A stretch of DNA of 64,000 nt from Chitinophagales bacterium (GTDB lineage: Bacteria > Bacteroidota > Bacteroidia > Chitinophagales > Chitinophagaceae): NCBI GenBank assembly GCA_017303455.1, contig JAFLBM010000007.1, forward strand, positions 62,001 to 126,000, written 5' to 3'. Of this stretch, positions 34,283 to 41,743 are shown one piece after another. Made by a program: the position numbers and the translations under genes. The notes beneath the pieces were generated by a model. That model saw only the letters and a program-made list of their open reading frames with translations. It did no database searches and was not told the origin of the DNA. How positions within the stretch are numbered: position 1 is the first letter of the stretch; each line of letters starts with the position of its first letter.

Positions 34283-35515
34283 CTAATCGAATCTAATTGC
34301 CTTTCCTACTTTTATTAATTTATAATTGATAATTGAGCCGGATGGATTTCTGATTGGTCTCCTTACCATAATTGTTCCATTTGATAAAACGTGATAGGTG
34401 ACATGTGTAGTACTGAACTCCCATTCAACGCCTGCAAATCTTGGTTGTTTGGCATGTCCAATATGAACATATTCGCCATTCAAAGGGCTTACAGCTAGTA
34501 TTCTACTTTTAGTTGTCACTACATATGATAGGGGTATTGTGTCGTTTTCAATAATACATTGCGTTTTTATCATCTCTTGTCCAGAAAATGACCCTTTGAA
34601 AATTTTATTTTTCGGGTAAAATGTAATTCCTGCTGTACTAACTGATACTTGATCGTTGAAAATTAAATCGCCCTTTTCATTAGCTTCTTTTTCTATGCTG
34701 CCCCCTAAATCTTTTAAATAGTCATATGCAAATTTTGCCACTCGCCCTTCCCTGCCATATTGTTCAACATGCATTACTTCGTGGCCCCACCACCATGAAG
34801 CTTGTTTAAAGGTGGGTGGTTGGGCATTAAAAACAATTATATTGTCTACAACAACAGCATAATGGTCTCCCATAAATTTTTTTGTCTGACCAATTGCATT
34901 TGGCAATGTAATTTCAACACTACCTACCGTATATCTTGCACGATTTAATACTTCCGCACTAAAGTAATTCTGTAATCCGGTTTTTACATCATCTGGTAAA
35001 GGTTGTGCTACATCTTTATATTTATTTACGGCGACTTCGATTGCGGTAGCAAGAGGGGCACCCAATACAATAAATGGATTTTCATCCTTTAAAGCCACAG
35101 CGAGAGCTTCAGTCGAGGTAGGGGCAAGCTGATTATAAAATCTCTGGCTAAAAGTCATTAAATCAAATACAAACTCACCTTTCCGCCCAAGTTTTTTTGC
35201 AACAAACGCTTCAGCTTTTTGATACATGATTTCTTGAGGTGCAGCTATAAATGCTACTACCGGCTGAATTTTTTGCAACATTTCTCCTGCATGGGCACTT
35301 TTTGCAATATCCTTATATGGTTGAAAAATTTCTTGAGGCTTACTTACTCCTCTGACAACTTCAACCGTTTTTATTACAGTTTCGGTCGGGGCTTTTGCAA
35401 TGTTAATGCCTGTTTCAACAGCACGTTTGACATACTTCCATGGCTTTTTGAAAGGCTGAGCATTTGTAGAGGTTAACAAAATGGTCAGAAAGGAAAGCAA
35501 AATTATCTTTTTCAT
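34283..35515 (-). CDS. Exported DUF4157-like zinc peptidase
   Basis: The 410-residue product has a signal peptide (KIILLSFLTILLTSTNAQ). A helical N-terminal half leads to a zincin motif HEVMH at residues 245-249, followed by EQYGREG and a downstream EKEAN that supplies the likely third ligand, the pattern of DUF4157-like metallopeptidases. The C-terminal 130 residues are beta-rich and end IKVGKAIRFD. The gene looks richer in A+T than the flanking core genes, consistent with transfer. Substrate is unknown. Confidence 0.7.
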   Translation of the reverse strand: MKKIILLSFLTILLTSTNAQPFKKPWKYVKRAVETGINIAKAPTETVIKTVEVVRGVSKPQEIFQPYKDIAKSAHAGEMLQKIQPVVAFIAAPQEIMYQKAEAFVAKKLGRKGEFVFDLMTFSQRFYNQLAPTSTEALAVALKDENPFIVLGAPLATAIEVAVNKYKDVAQPLPDDVKTGLQNYFSAEVLNRARYTVGSVEITLPNAIGQTKKFMGDHYAVVVDNIIVFNAQPPTFKQASWWWGHEVMHVEQYGREGRVAKFAYDYLKDLGGSIEKEANEKGDLIFNDQVSVSTAGITFYPKNKIFKGSFSGQEMIKTQCIIENDTIPLSYVVTTKSRILAVSPLNGEYVHIGHAKQPRFAGVEWEFSTTHVTYHVLSNGTIMVRRPIRNPSGSIINYKLIKVGKAIRFD

Positions 35516-35652
35516 AAATTTTGTTTTGGTTAAATAAATTATTATGATTGCTTAGGAAGTATTTAACTCTTTTTATGGGAAGTCAAACGCTTAGAAATCT
35601 CATGACACACAACACATAAATTTGAAACCCTCATGGCTTCCTTTCACGAAAA

Positions 35653-35769
35653 CTAACCTTCGATTTTCAAATACTTGCCCCTCGGCGTTTCAGGTGTTAG
35701 TGTCACAATCCATCGTTTGGGATATTTCTTCGCCATCGAAATTGTTTTAAACCAATATCTCGCTGCCAT
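35653..35769 (-). CDS. Possible very small basic protein (38 residues)
   Basis: A minus-strand frame runs from ATG 35769 to TAG at 35653, with an in-frame stop just upstream. The peptide is basic and contains KKYPKRWIVTLTPETPRGKY. The regular charged/hydrophobic pattern makes it worth recording, but it could be chance or a gene fragment. Confidence 0.25.
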   Translation of the reverse strand: MAARYWFKTISMAKKYPKRWIVTLTPETPRGKYLKIEG

Positions 35770-36033
35770 TTAATTTTCATTTTGTCATGTTGTTGCCTGT
35801 TGTCCATGCCTTGTAGAAGTGATTAATGGGAACTATCAGGCTTTACAAGTGTTACAGATATAATGTTGCTTTGCCTAGCAAGTGTACAATTCTTATTTTA
35901 ATTCTTTATCCGTTAAAAGACGGAATTTTTGATGGTCCCTGCACCAGATGCTGCGCATTGATTCCAGGTACGGCAGCCGAAAAGTAAGGAAGGGAAGATT
36001 CCTCGTGCCTCGGAATGACAGAGACAGGAATGA

Positions 36034-36065
36034 CCCTGAATTATATGCTTCGCATGAATTCAGGG
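36034..36065. repeat. Interspersed palindrome
   Basis: CCCTGAATT (36034-36042) pairs with AATTCAGGG (36057-36065), with an inner ATGC/GCAT stem. It looks like a small mobile-type palindrome rather than a terminator, since no gene ends nearby. Confidence 0.4.
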
Positions 36066-36165
36066 CAGGCGCAAGAGGCGTTGCCATCTGCACTGCAGCT
36101 GGCTAACCCCTTAAAATCCCAGTTTTTACAGTTGTTTCCCGTATCTGCCTTCGGGCTTCGTTTCG

Positions 36166-36173
36166 TATCTTCG
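36166..36173 (+). promoter_or_regulatory. Putative -7 box TATCTTCG before glnS
   Basis: One change from TAnnTTTG; it ends seven bases before the glnS ATG at 36181, so the mRNA leader would be almost absent. Motif-based inference. Confidence 0.35.
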
Positions 36174-36180
36174 CTGGCCT

Positions 36181-37857
36181 ATGGCAGAAGCAATTAATAA
36201 AGAAGAACGCAGCCTCAATTTCCTGGAGGAGATCATTGAAGAGGACCTGCAGGCCGGCAGGTACCAGCAGATCATTACCCGTTTTCCGCCGGAGCCGAAT
36301 GGCTACCTGCATATCGGTCATGCCAGCAGCATCTGTCTCAATTTCGGGCTCACCAAAAAATACCCCGGCTATACCAACCTGCGGTTTGATGATACCAACC
36401 CCGTGACGGAAGAAACTGAATACGTGGAGAGCATCAAGGATGATATCCGCTGGCTGGGCTTTACCTGGAAGCATGAACTCTATGCTTCGGATTATTTTGA
36501 CAAGCTGTATGAATTTGCCGTGGCACTGATCCAGAAGAACCTGGCCTACGTGGATGACAGTACATCAGAAGAAATAGCGGCGATGAAGGGCACACCCACG
36601 GAGCCGGGCAAAGACAGTCCCTACCGCAACCGTTCCGTGGAAGAGAACCTGGAACTGTTTGCCCAAATGAAGGCCGGTGCATTTCCCGATGGCAGCCGCA
36701 CCCTGCGGGCCAAAATAGATATGGGGCATATCAATATGCTGATGCGGGACCCCATCCTGTACCGCATCAAACATGCCCATCACCACCGCACGGGTGATAA
36801 ATGGTGCATCTACCCGATGTATGATTTTGCCCACGGGCAAAGCGACAGCATTGAAAATATCACTCACTCCATTTGTACGCTGGAGTTTGTGCCGCACCGG
36901 GAATTGTATGACTGGCTGATCGAAAAATTAGCTATCTATCCTTCGCACCAATACGAGTTTGCCCGCCGAAACCTGAACTATACCGTGACCAGCAAACGGA
37001 AATTGCTGCAATTGGTGAATGAGAAACATGTGGTGGGCTGGGATGATCCGAGGATGCCGACGATCAGTGGGATGCGCCGCCGGGGTTATACCCCCGAAGC
37101 GGTCCGGGAGTTTTGTGACCGGATCGGTATTGCCAAAAGAGAGAACACGGTGGATATTGGTTTGCTGGAATTTTTTGTGCGGGAACATCTGAACAGGATC
37201 GCCCTGCGGAGAATGGTGGTGTTTGACCCGGTGAAGGTGGTTATTACCAATTACAGCGGTGATGAAGAAATACTGACCAGCGAGAATAACCCCGAAGACC
37301 CGAACAGCGGGATGCGGGATATTCCTTTCTCGAATGAACTGTATATCGAACGGGAAGATTTTATGGAGAACCCGCCGAAAAAATATTTCCGTTTGGCCCC
37401 GGGGCAAATGGTGCGTTTGAAAAGTGCTTATATCATCCAATGCAATGAAGTGATCAAAGATGCGGAGGGCAACGTAACGGAACTGCGCTGCACCTATATC
37501 CCGGAAAGTAAAAGCGGGCATGATACTTCCGGCATTCATGTAAAAGGTACGCTGCACTGGGTGAGTATGAAGCATGCGATCAACGTGGAAGTAAGAGAGT
37601 ATGACCGCCTGTTCAAAGTGGAAGATCCGACGGATGAAGAAGGCGATTTTAAAGAGTACCTGAATCCCGATTCGTTGAAAGTGGTGACAACAGCGTTTGC
37701 AGAACCGGCATTAAAGACTGCGAAGTTTGATGAACGTTACCAGTTTCTGCGCAAAGGTTATTTCTGTCTCGACAGGGACAGCAGCCCGAGCGGGTTGATC
37801 TTTAACCGGACCGTGGGATTGAAAGATGCGTGGGCGAAGGAGAGTAAAAAGAGTTAG
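36181..37857 (+). CDS. glnS: Glutaminyl-tRNA synthetase
   Basis: The 558-residue class I synthetase charges tRNA-Gln with glutamine in the cytosol. HIGH is at residues 44-47 within PPEPNGYLHIGHAS, and the KMSKS equivalent appears as TSKRKLL. The C-terminal half is the beta-barrel anticodon-binding domain. Length equals that of typical bacterial GlnRS. Presence of GlnRS means this organism need not rely on the GatCAB route for Gln-tRNA. Start at ATG 36181 gives MAEAINKEERSLNF, the usual short N-terminus. Confidence 0.96.
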   Translation: MAEAINKEERSLNFLEEIIEEDLQAGRYQQIITRFPPEPNGYLHIGHASSICLNFGLTKKYPGYTNLRFDDTNPVTEETEYVESIKDDIRWLGFTWKHELYASDYFDKLYEFAVALIQKNLAYVDDSTSEEIAAMKGTPTEPGKDSPYRNRSVEENLELFAQMKAGAFPDGSRTLRAKIDMGHINMLMRDPILYRIKHAHHHRTGDKWCIYPMYDFAHGQSDSIENITHSICTLEFVPHRELYDWLIEKLAIYPSHQYEFARRNLNYTVTSKRKLLQLVNEKHVVGWDDPRMPTISGMRRRGYTPEAVREFCDRIGIAKRENTVDIGLLEFFVREHLNRIALRRMVVFDPVKVVITNYSGDEEILTSENNPEDPNSGMRDIPFSNELYIEREDFMENPPKKYFRLAPGQMVRLKSAYIIQCNEVIKDAEGNVTELRCTYIPESKSGHDTSGIHVKGTLHWVSMKHAINVEVREYDRLFKVEDPTDEEGDFKEYLNPDSLKVVTTAFAEPALKTAKFDERYQFLRKGYFCLDRDSSPSGLIFNRTVGLKDAWAKESKKS

Positions 37858-37873
37858 TCTGGAGTCTTGAGTC

Positions 37874-37956
<83 letters not shown>

Positions 37957-37978
37957 TTGCAGTGAGTAAATATAATTG

Positions 37979-38006
37979 AAGCGTCTTTAACGGGACGCTT
38001 TTTTTT
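37979..38006 (+). terminator. Rho-independent terminator of glnS
   Basis: AAGCGTC (37979-37985) pairs with GACGCTT (37994-38000) and runs into eight T residues. Confidence 0.85.
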
Positions 38007-38110
38007 GGGTTAGCGGCAGGAGGAAAATCAGGCAGTAAGCTCTTTTTTGCTGATATTAATCATAGGGGCAATTTGGTGGAGTCATTAGCTTCGGATAAAA
38101 CTTATCAATC

Positions 38111-38491
38111 ATGAGCTACACAAGTATCACCAAAATGGAGAACCTGCACGACGAAGCGCTGCGGGGATTGAGCTTTTATAAAGAAGATCTTGATATACTG
38201 GAAAAACGATTAGTGGAAGTGGCCGCTAAGAACAGCAGTTTTGAAGCCCGACAGGATATTGAGCATTTTCAAAACCAGTTTTTAGTGCAGCAAAACAATA
38301 TCAGTACCCTGAAACACAAAATCAAAAGTCATGTACATGAATTGAGTGTACAAAGCTCAACGCATGGTGGCCGGGTGGAAACGGAAAAATTAGGTATTGA
38401 AAAAGAATTAGCGGATGAATACCAGGACCTGGAAAAAGTGATCAATGAAATGCGGCATGAGTTCAACCGCTTTCTCAGCAAGTGGATGTAA
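38111..38491 (+). CDS. Helical (coiled-coil) protein of unknown function
   Basis: The 126-residue soluble protein is almost entirely charged helix with heptad-like spacing (YKEDLDILEKRLVEVAAK, then ELADEYQDLEKVINEMRHEF). There is no signal peptide. I do not recognise the family; it could be a small cytosolic scaffold. A strong terminator follows at 38535-38568. Confidence 0.7.
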   Translation: MSYTSITKMENLHDEALRGLSFYKEDLDILEKRLVEVAAKNSSFEARQDIEHFQNQFLVQQNNISTLKHKIKSHVHELSVQSSTHGGRVETEKLGIEKELADEYQDLEKVINEMRHEFNRFLSKWM

Positions 38492-38534
38492 GTAAGGCAA
38501 ACCAAAATAGATATACAAGAACACTGGCTATTAA

Positions 38535-38568
38535 AAAGGGGTGATGAATTTTATTTCATCACCCCTTT
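38535..38568. terminator. Bidirectional terminator hairpin
   Basis: A 14-bp perfect stem (38535-38548/38555-38568), six-base loop, lies between the convergent coiled-coil and mutase genes with A and T runs on both sides. Confidence 0.85.
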
Positions 38569-38590
38569 GTTTATTTATGATCCGGGAACC

Positions 38591-40156
38591 TTATTTGTAT
38601 TCACCAAAGATTTCCCGGAAGGTATCAGCGATCTCACCCAGGGTGCATTTATTTTCCACGGCATCCACCACGGCGGGCATAATATTCTCACCGCTTACGG
38701 CACGGTCATTCAGTTCCTGCAGGCATTGATCCACTTTGGCATGATCCCGGTTATTTTTCAGGCGGTTTAATTTTTCCACCTGTACTGCCCTGATACTGTC
38801 ATCCACTCTCATCATGGGTATATGGGCCTCGTCTTTTACCTGGAATTTATTAACGCCGACAATGATCTTTTCGCCGGTCTCGATATTGCGCTGGTATTCG
38901 TAAGCACTGTGGGCAATCTCATCCTGTATAAAGCCCTGCTCAATGGCGGATACACTGCCACCCATGGCATCAATCTTCTGGATCAATTGCCAGGCGGCGG
39001 CTTCCACTTCGCTGGTTAAACTTTCAATAAAGTAAGAACCGGCTAAAGGATCCACGGTATCCGGTGCACCACTTTCAAAAGCCACGATCTGTTGTGTACG
39101 CAAAGCGATCCTTGCCGCTTCTTCAGTGGGTAGGCTCAATGCTTCATCATAGCCATTGGTATGTAAGGATTGGGTGCCGCCCAATACGGCAGCTAAGGTT
39201 TGTATCGTAACCCTTGAAATATTATTGAGTGGTTGTTGTGCTGTCAGTGTACTGCCGCCGGTTTGTGTATGAAAGCGGAGCATCATCGCTTTTTCATCGG
39301 TGGCGCCGAGGTCTTTCATCATCTTAGCCCACATTCTCCTCGCAGCCCGGAATTTGGCCACTTCTTCAAACAAATTATTATGGGCATTGAAGAAGAAGGA
39401 GAGACGTTTTCCAAATACATTAATATCTAATCCTTTTTTCAGTGCAGCTTCCACGTAGGCTTTACCATTGCTAAGTGTGAAAGCAATTTCCTGTACGGCA
39501 GTGGAACCGGCTTCCCGGATATGATAACCGGAAATAGAAATGGTATTCCACTTCGGTACTTCCTTGCTGCACCATTCAAAAATATCGGTGATGATGCGCA
39601 TGGAAGGTTTGGGCGGATAGATATAGGTTCCCCTGGCAGCATATTCTTTTAAAATATCATTCTGGATGGTGCCGGAAATTTTTTTCAGGTCAGCACCCTG
39701 TTGTTTGGCCAGTGCCACATAAAAAGAGAGCAAAATAAATCCTGTTGCATTAATGGTCATGGAGGTACTGACCTCTTCGAGTTTAATACCGTTGAACAGG
39801 GTCTGGATATCTTCAATGCTGTCGATGGCCACACCCACTTTTCCCACTTCGCCTTCGGATAAAGCATGGTCACTGTCGTACCCAATTTGTGTAGGAAGAT
39901 CAAAGGCCACACTCAGGCCACTGACACCCTGTGATAATAAATAGTGATAGCGTTTATTACTTTCTTCTGCCGTGGAGAAGCCGGCATACTGGCGCATGGT
40001 CCAGAGTTTGCCGCGGTACATATCGGGCTGCACACCCCGGGTGAACGGAAATTGACCAGGTAATTCAGTTTGTAGTTGGTGGTTGGCAGTTGGTGGTTCT
40101 GTATAAAGCGATTTTATTTCGATTCCGCTGTCGGTGTAAATTTTTTTCTCTTCCAT
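38591..40156 (-). CDS. Methylmalonyl-CoA mutase catalytic (large) subunit, no B12 domain
   Basis: With ATG at 40156 the protein has 521 residues and comprises only the TIM-barrel substrate domain of the mutase family ([48 protein letters not shown]). The discriminating residue is tyrosine in [13 protein letters not shown], as in true methylmalonyl-CoA mutases, rather than phenylalanine as in isobutyryl-CoA mutases. The cobalamin-binding domain must be supplied by another gene outside the window. A start at 40195 would read into the flanking inverted repeat and is rejected. It interconverts succinyl- and methylmalonyl-CoA. Confidence 0.87.
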   Translation of the reverse strand: MEEKKIYTDSGIEIKSLYTEPPTANHQLQTELPGQFPFTRGVQPDMYRGKLWTMRQYAGFSTAEESNKRYHYLLSQGVSGLSVAFDLPTQIGYDSDHALSEGEVGKVGVAIDSIEDIQTLFNGIKLEEVSTSMTINATGFILLSFYVALAKQQGADLKKISGTIQNDILKEYAARGTYIYPPKPSMRIITDIFEWCSKEVPKWNTISISGYHIREAGSTAVQEIAFTLSNGKAYVEAALKKGLDINVFGKRLSFFFNAHNNLFEEVAKFRAARRMWAKMMKDLGATDEKAMMLRFHTQTGGSTLTAQQPLNNISRVTIQTLAAVLGGTQSLHTNGYDEALSLPTEEAARIALRTQQIVAFESGAPDTVDPLAGSYFIESLTSEVEAAAWQLIQKIDAMGGSVSAIEQGFIQDEIAHSAYEYQRNIETGEKIIVGVNKFQVKDEAHIPMMRVDDSIRAVQVEKLNRLKNNRDHAKVDQCLQELNDRAVSGENIMPAVVDAVENKCTLGEIADTFREIFGEYK

Positions 40157-40168
40157 ACTGTTAGTTTT

Positions 40169-40613
40169 GTCCATTGACCATGGACCATTGTCCATCGGTC
40201 AGCAGGATGAGTCAATCATGGTAATGAATCCCTGAATTTTGTGATCATCCGGCAAAGATGATCGTATTCATCATAAAGCCGTTTATATGTTTCTTCGTCC
40301 AGGTATTTTCTTTTCCGGGCCAACATCAGGCAGCCGACTACTTCAATAGCCGAACGCAGGGAAATATTCAGAAATCTTGCAAACTCTGCATTTGACAGAC
40401 CGGTACTGCCTTCGCATATATTTAATACCACCGAATCAGCTGCTCTTTTTATTTGCGAACAAAGACTGAATAGTTCAATTTTCGGGAATTGTAATGCACA
40501 GGCATGAATGTCATCACTGAGGTCAAAAGCTTTTTGCCAGATCTTTAAATTTTCAAATTTAAACGGCATGATCAATTGTTTAAGCGATGGACAATGGTCC
40601 ATGGTCTATGGAC
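40169..40613. mobile_element. Small element with 29-bp terminal inverted repeats around a four-helix-bundle gene
   Basis: The ends 40169-40197 and 40585-40613 are inverted copies that agree at 28 of 29 positions by eye. Each end is itself built from short words such as CCATGGACCATTGTCC. The 445-base unit holds one gene and sits between two core-type genes, 12 bases before the mutase start. No transposase is inside, so it would be non-autonomous. Its mobility is inferred from the end structure. Confidence 0.65.
40216..40569 (-). CDS. Four-helix-bundle protein (23S rRNA intervening-sequence type)
   Basis: The ATG at 40569 gives 117 residues (MPFKFENLKIWQKAFDL), the standard N-terminus of the S23/IVP four-helix-bundle family. 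Conserved NICEGSTGLSNAEFARFL and the C-terminal MITKFRDSL are clear. A start at 40602 would be encoded by the inverted repeat and is rejected. Family members are encoded in 23S rRNA intervening sequences and scattered through Bacteroidota genomes; function is unknown. The whole gene lies inside the inverted-repeat unit. Confidence 0.9.
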   Translation of the reverse strand: MPFKFENLKIWQKAFDLSDDIHACALQFPKIELFSLCSQIKRAADSVVLNICEGSTGLSNAEFARFLNISLRSAIEVVGCLMLARKRKYLDEETYKRLYDEYDHLCRMITKFRDSLP

Positions 40614-40623
40614 TCTTTCTCCC

Positions 40624-41136
40624 TCACCTCATCATCTTCTTCGCTTCAAAATTCAATGCTTCCATTACGATCTCATGCAAAGCACCCTTCTTACTCGCCA
40701 TCATAAATTCCAATAACCGCCTGTTCATATCCAAACCACTGGCTTCGGCCGGTAAGCTGGCACCCACCTGGTTTATGATCAGCATATTCTGGTCTTTCAG
40801 GTTCTTGACGGCTTCCCAGGCAGTGGGGCTGACATAGATCTGCTGCGTGGTATTGTATTCGTATTCCTGTTTGACACTGTCGATCAGCAGGCGTTGCATT
40901 TGCCGGGCATCCAGGCCGGGTTGGTTGGCACGGCTTACTAAGTTGGGAATGGCAATGCGTTCTGCCAGCATCACCAATCTTTCATAAGCTTGTAATTGCA
41001 AAGGCCGGCTGGTAAATCCATCTGCCGGTTCGCTGCTGGCTTTTTTCTTTTTTAATTCATTCACGAGGTAGAAACTGTAGAGGGCAATCAGCAAGGCAAC
41101 GATGGCGGTCAAAAAAGTGATCATGTTCAGATCCAT
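40624..41136 (-). CDS. Membrane-anchored protein of unknown function
   Basis: From ATG 41136 the product has 170 residues: one N-terminal transmembrane helix (MITFLTAIVALLIALYSFYLV), then a soluble helical domain (LQAYERLVMLAERIAIPNLV, YVSPTAWEAVKNLKDQNM). I do not recognise a named domain. It is divergent from the IscA-like gene, with about 140 bases between their starts. A longer start at 41262 overlaps that gene and is unlikely. Confidence 0.75.
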   Translation of the reverse strand: MDLNMITFLTAIVALLIALYSFYLVNELKKKKASSEPADGFTSRPLQLQAYERLVMLAERIAIPNLVSRANQPGLDARQMQRLLIDSVKQEYEYNTTQQIYVSPTAWEAVKNLKDQNMLIINQVGASLPAEASGLDMNRRLLEFMMASKKGALHEIVMEALNFEAKKMMR

Positions 41137-41266
41137 AGGAAATGTATTTGTGTTGCAGCAAAAATAGGGAAGGAAAGGCGAGTGGCAAGTGATGGCTGTC
41201 AGCGGGCCAACCGTTAAAATTCCTGAACCCGGAAACCGGGGGATTCTTTTCCTTGGAATCATTGGT

Positions 41267-41274
41267 TATTTTTG
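41267..41274 (+). promoter_or_regulatory. Putative -7 box TATTTTTG before the IscA-like gene
   Basis: An exact TAnnTTTG match ends four bases before the ATG at 41279, again implying a leaderless or near-leaderless transcript. Motif-based inference. Confidence 0.45.
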
Positions 41275-41278
41275 CCCT

Positions 41279-41623
41279 ATGGAAATGACAATGACCAACC
41301 CGGTAACACTGACAGCAGGCGCTGTGGCAGAGATCAGGAAACTGATGGCGGCAGATAATTTTGATACCACCCAGGTATTAAGAGTGGGAGTAAAAGGAGG
41401 CGGCTGCTCCGGCATGACCTATGTGCTCGGCTTCGACCAGCAAACGGATAATGATATGACCTTTGACGTGGAAGGGATCACCTGTGTGATGGACAAAGCT
41501 CACCAGATTTATCTTTATGGTATGCTGGTGGACTGGCAGGATGGATTGAATAACCGGGGCTTCACATTCAAGAACCCCAATGCCAGCAGTACCTGTGGCT
41601 GCGGAACCAGTTTTGCCGTATAA
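41279..41623 (+). CDS. A-type iron-sulfur carrier (IscA/SufA/ErpA family)
   Basis: The 114-residue protein carries the three conserved cysteines of A-type carriers: Cys43 in GGGCSGM and Cys106/Cys108 in TCGCGTSF. These hold an iron-sulfur cluster for delivery to client proteins in the cytosol. ATG at 41279 starts MEMTMTNPVTLT, and the second ATG at 41285 is an equally possible start. No other isc or suf genes are in the window, so the exact subgroup cannot be given. Confidence 0.9.
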   Translation: MEMTMTNPVTLTAGAVAEIRKLMAADNFDTTQVLRVGVKGGGCSGMTYVLGFDQQTDNDMTFDVEGITCVMDKAHQIYLYGMLVDWQDGLNNRGFTFKNPNASSTCGCGTSFAV

Positions 41624-41646
41624 GAAATAATACCGCTGACAAATCA

Positions 41647-41676
41647 TAAGCTTCCTTCCCGGGAGCTTTTTTATTT
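41647..41676 (+). terminator. Terminator of the IscA-like gene
   Basis: AAGCTTCC pairs with GGGAGCTT (one mismatch) and leads into a run of six T residues. Confidence 0.65.
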
Positions 41677-41697
41677 TGATTACTGCAGGGAAATAAA

Positions 41698-41724
41698 AAA
41701 GCCTGTTCATTAAGAACAGGCTTT
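41698..41724. terminator. Hairpin terminator of secDF
   Basis: An 11-bp perfect stem (41698-41708/41714-41724) with a five-base loop follows the secDF stop by 20 bases; on the minus strand it runs into T residues. Confidence 0.85.
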
Positions 41725-41743
41725 CGGTATAAAGATTCTTTTA

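Larger units (their letters stand above)
35516..36180. other. Intergenic stretch before glnS
   Basis: This 665-base gap holds a possible 38-codon frame (35653-35769, minus), an interspersed word around 35990-36030 of the GGAATGACA type, and a near-perfect palindrome at 36034-36065 (CCCTGAATT/AATTCAGGG with a small inner stem). No larger gene is supported. Confidence 0.5.

Noticed and set aside
36015..36197. Plus-strand frame of 60 codons before glnS
   Set aside because: It overlaps an interspersed repeat and the glnS start and has no coding character.
36928..37575. Minus-strand frame of 215 codons inside glnS
   Set aside because: It is a shadow of glnS, which is intact and conserved.
40157..40195. 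Longer N-terminus of the mutase
   Set aside because: The extra 13 residues come from the inverted repeat of the neighbouring unit.
40569..40602. Longer N-terminus of the four-helix-bundle protein
   Set aside because: The extra residues are encoded by the terminal inverted repeat, and MPFKFENLKIWQ is the family N-terminus.
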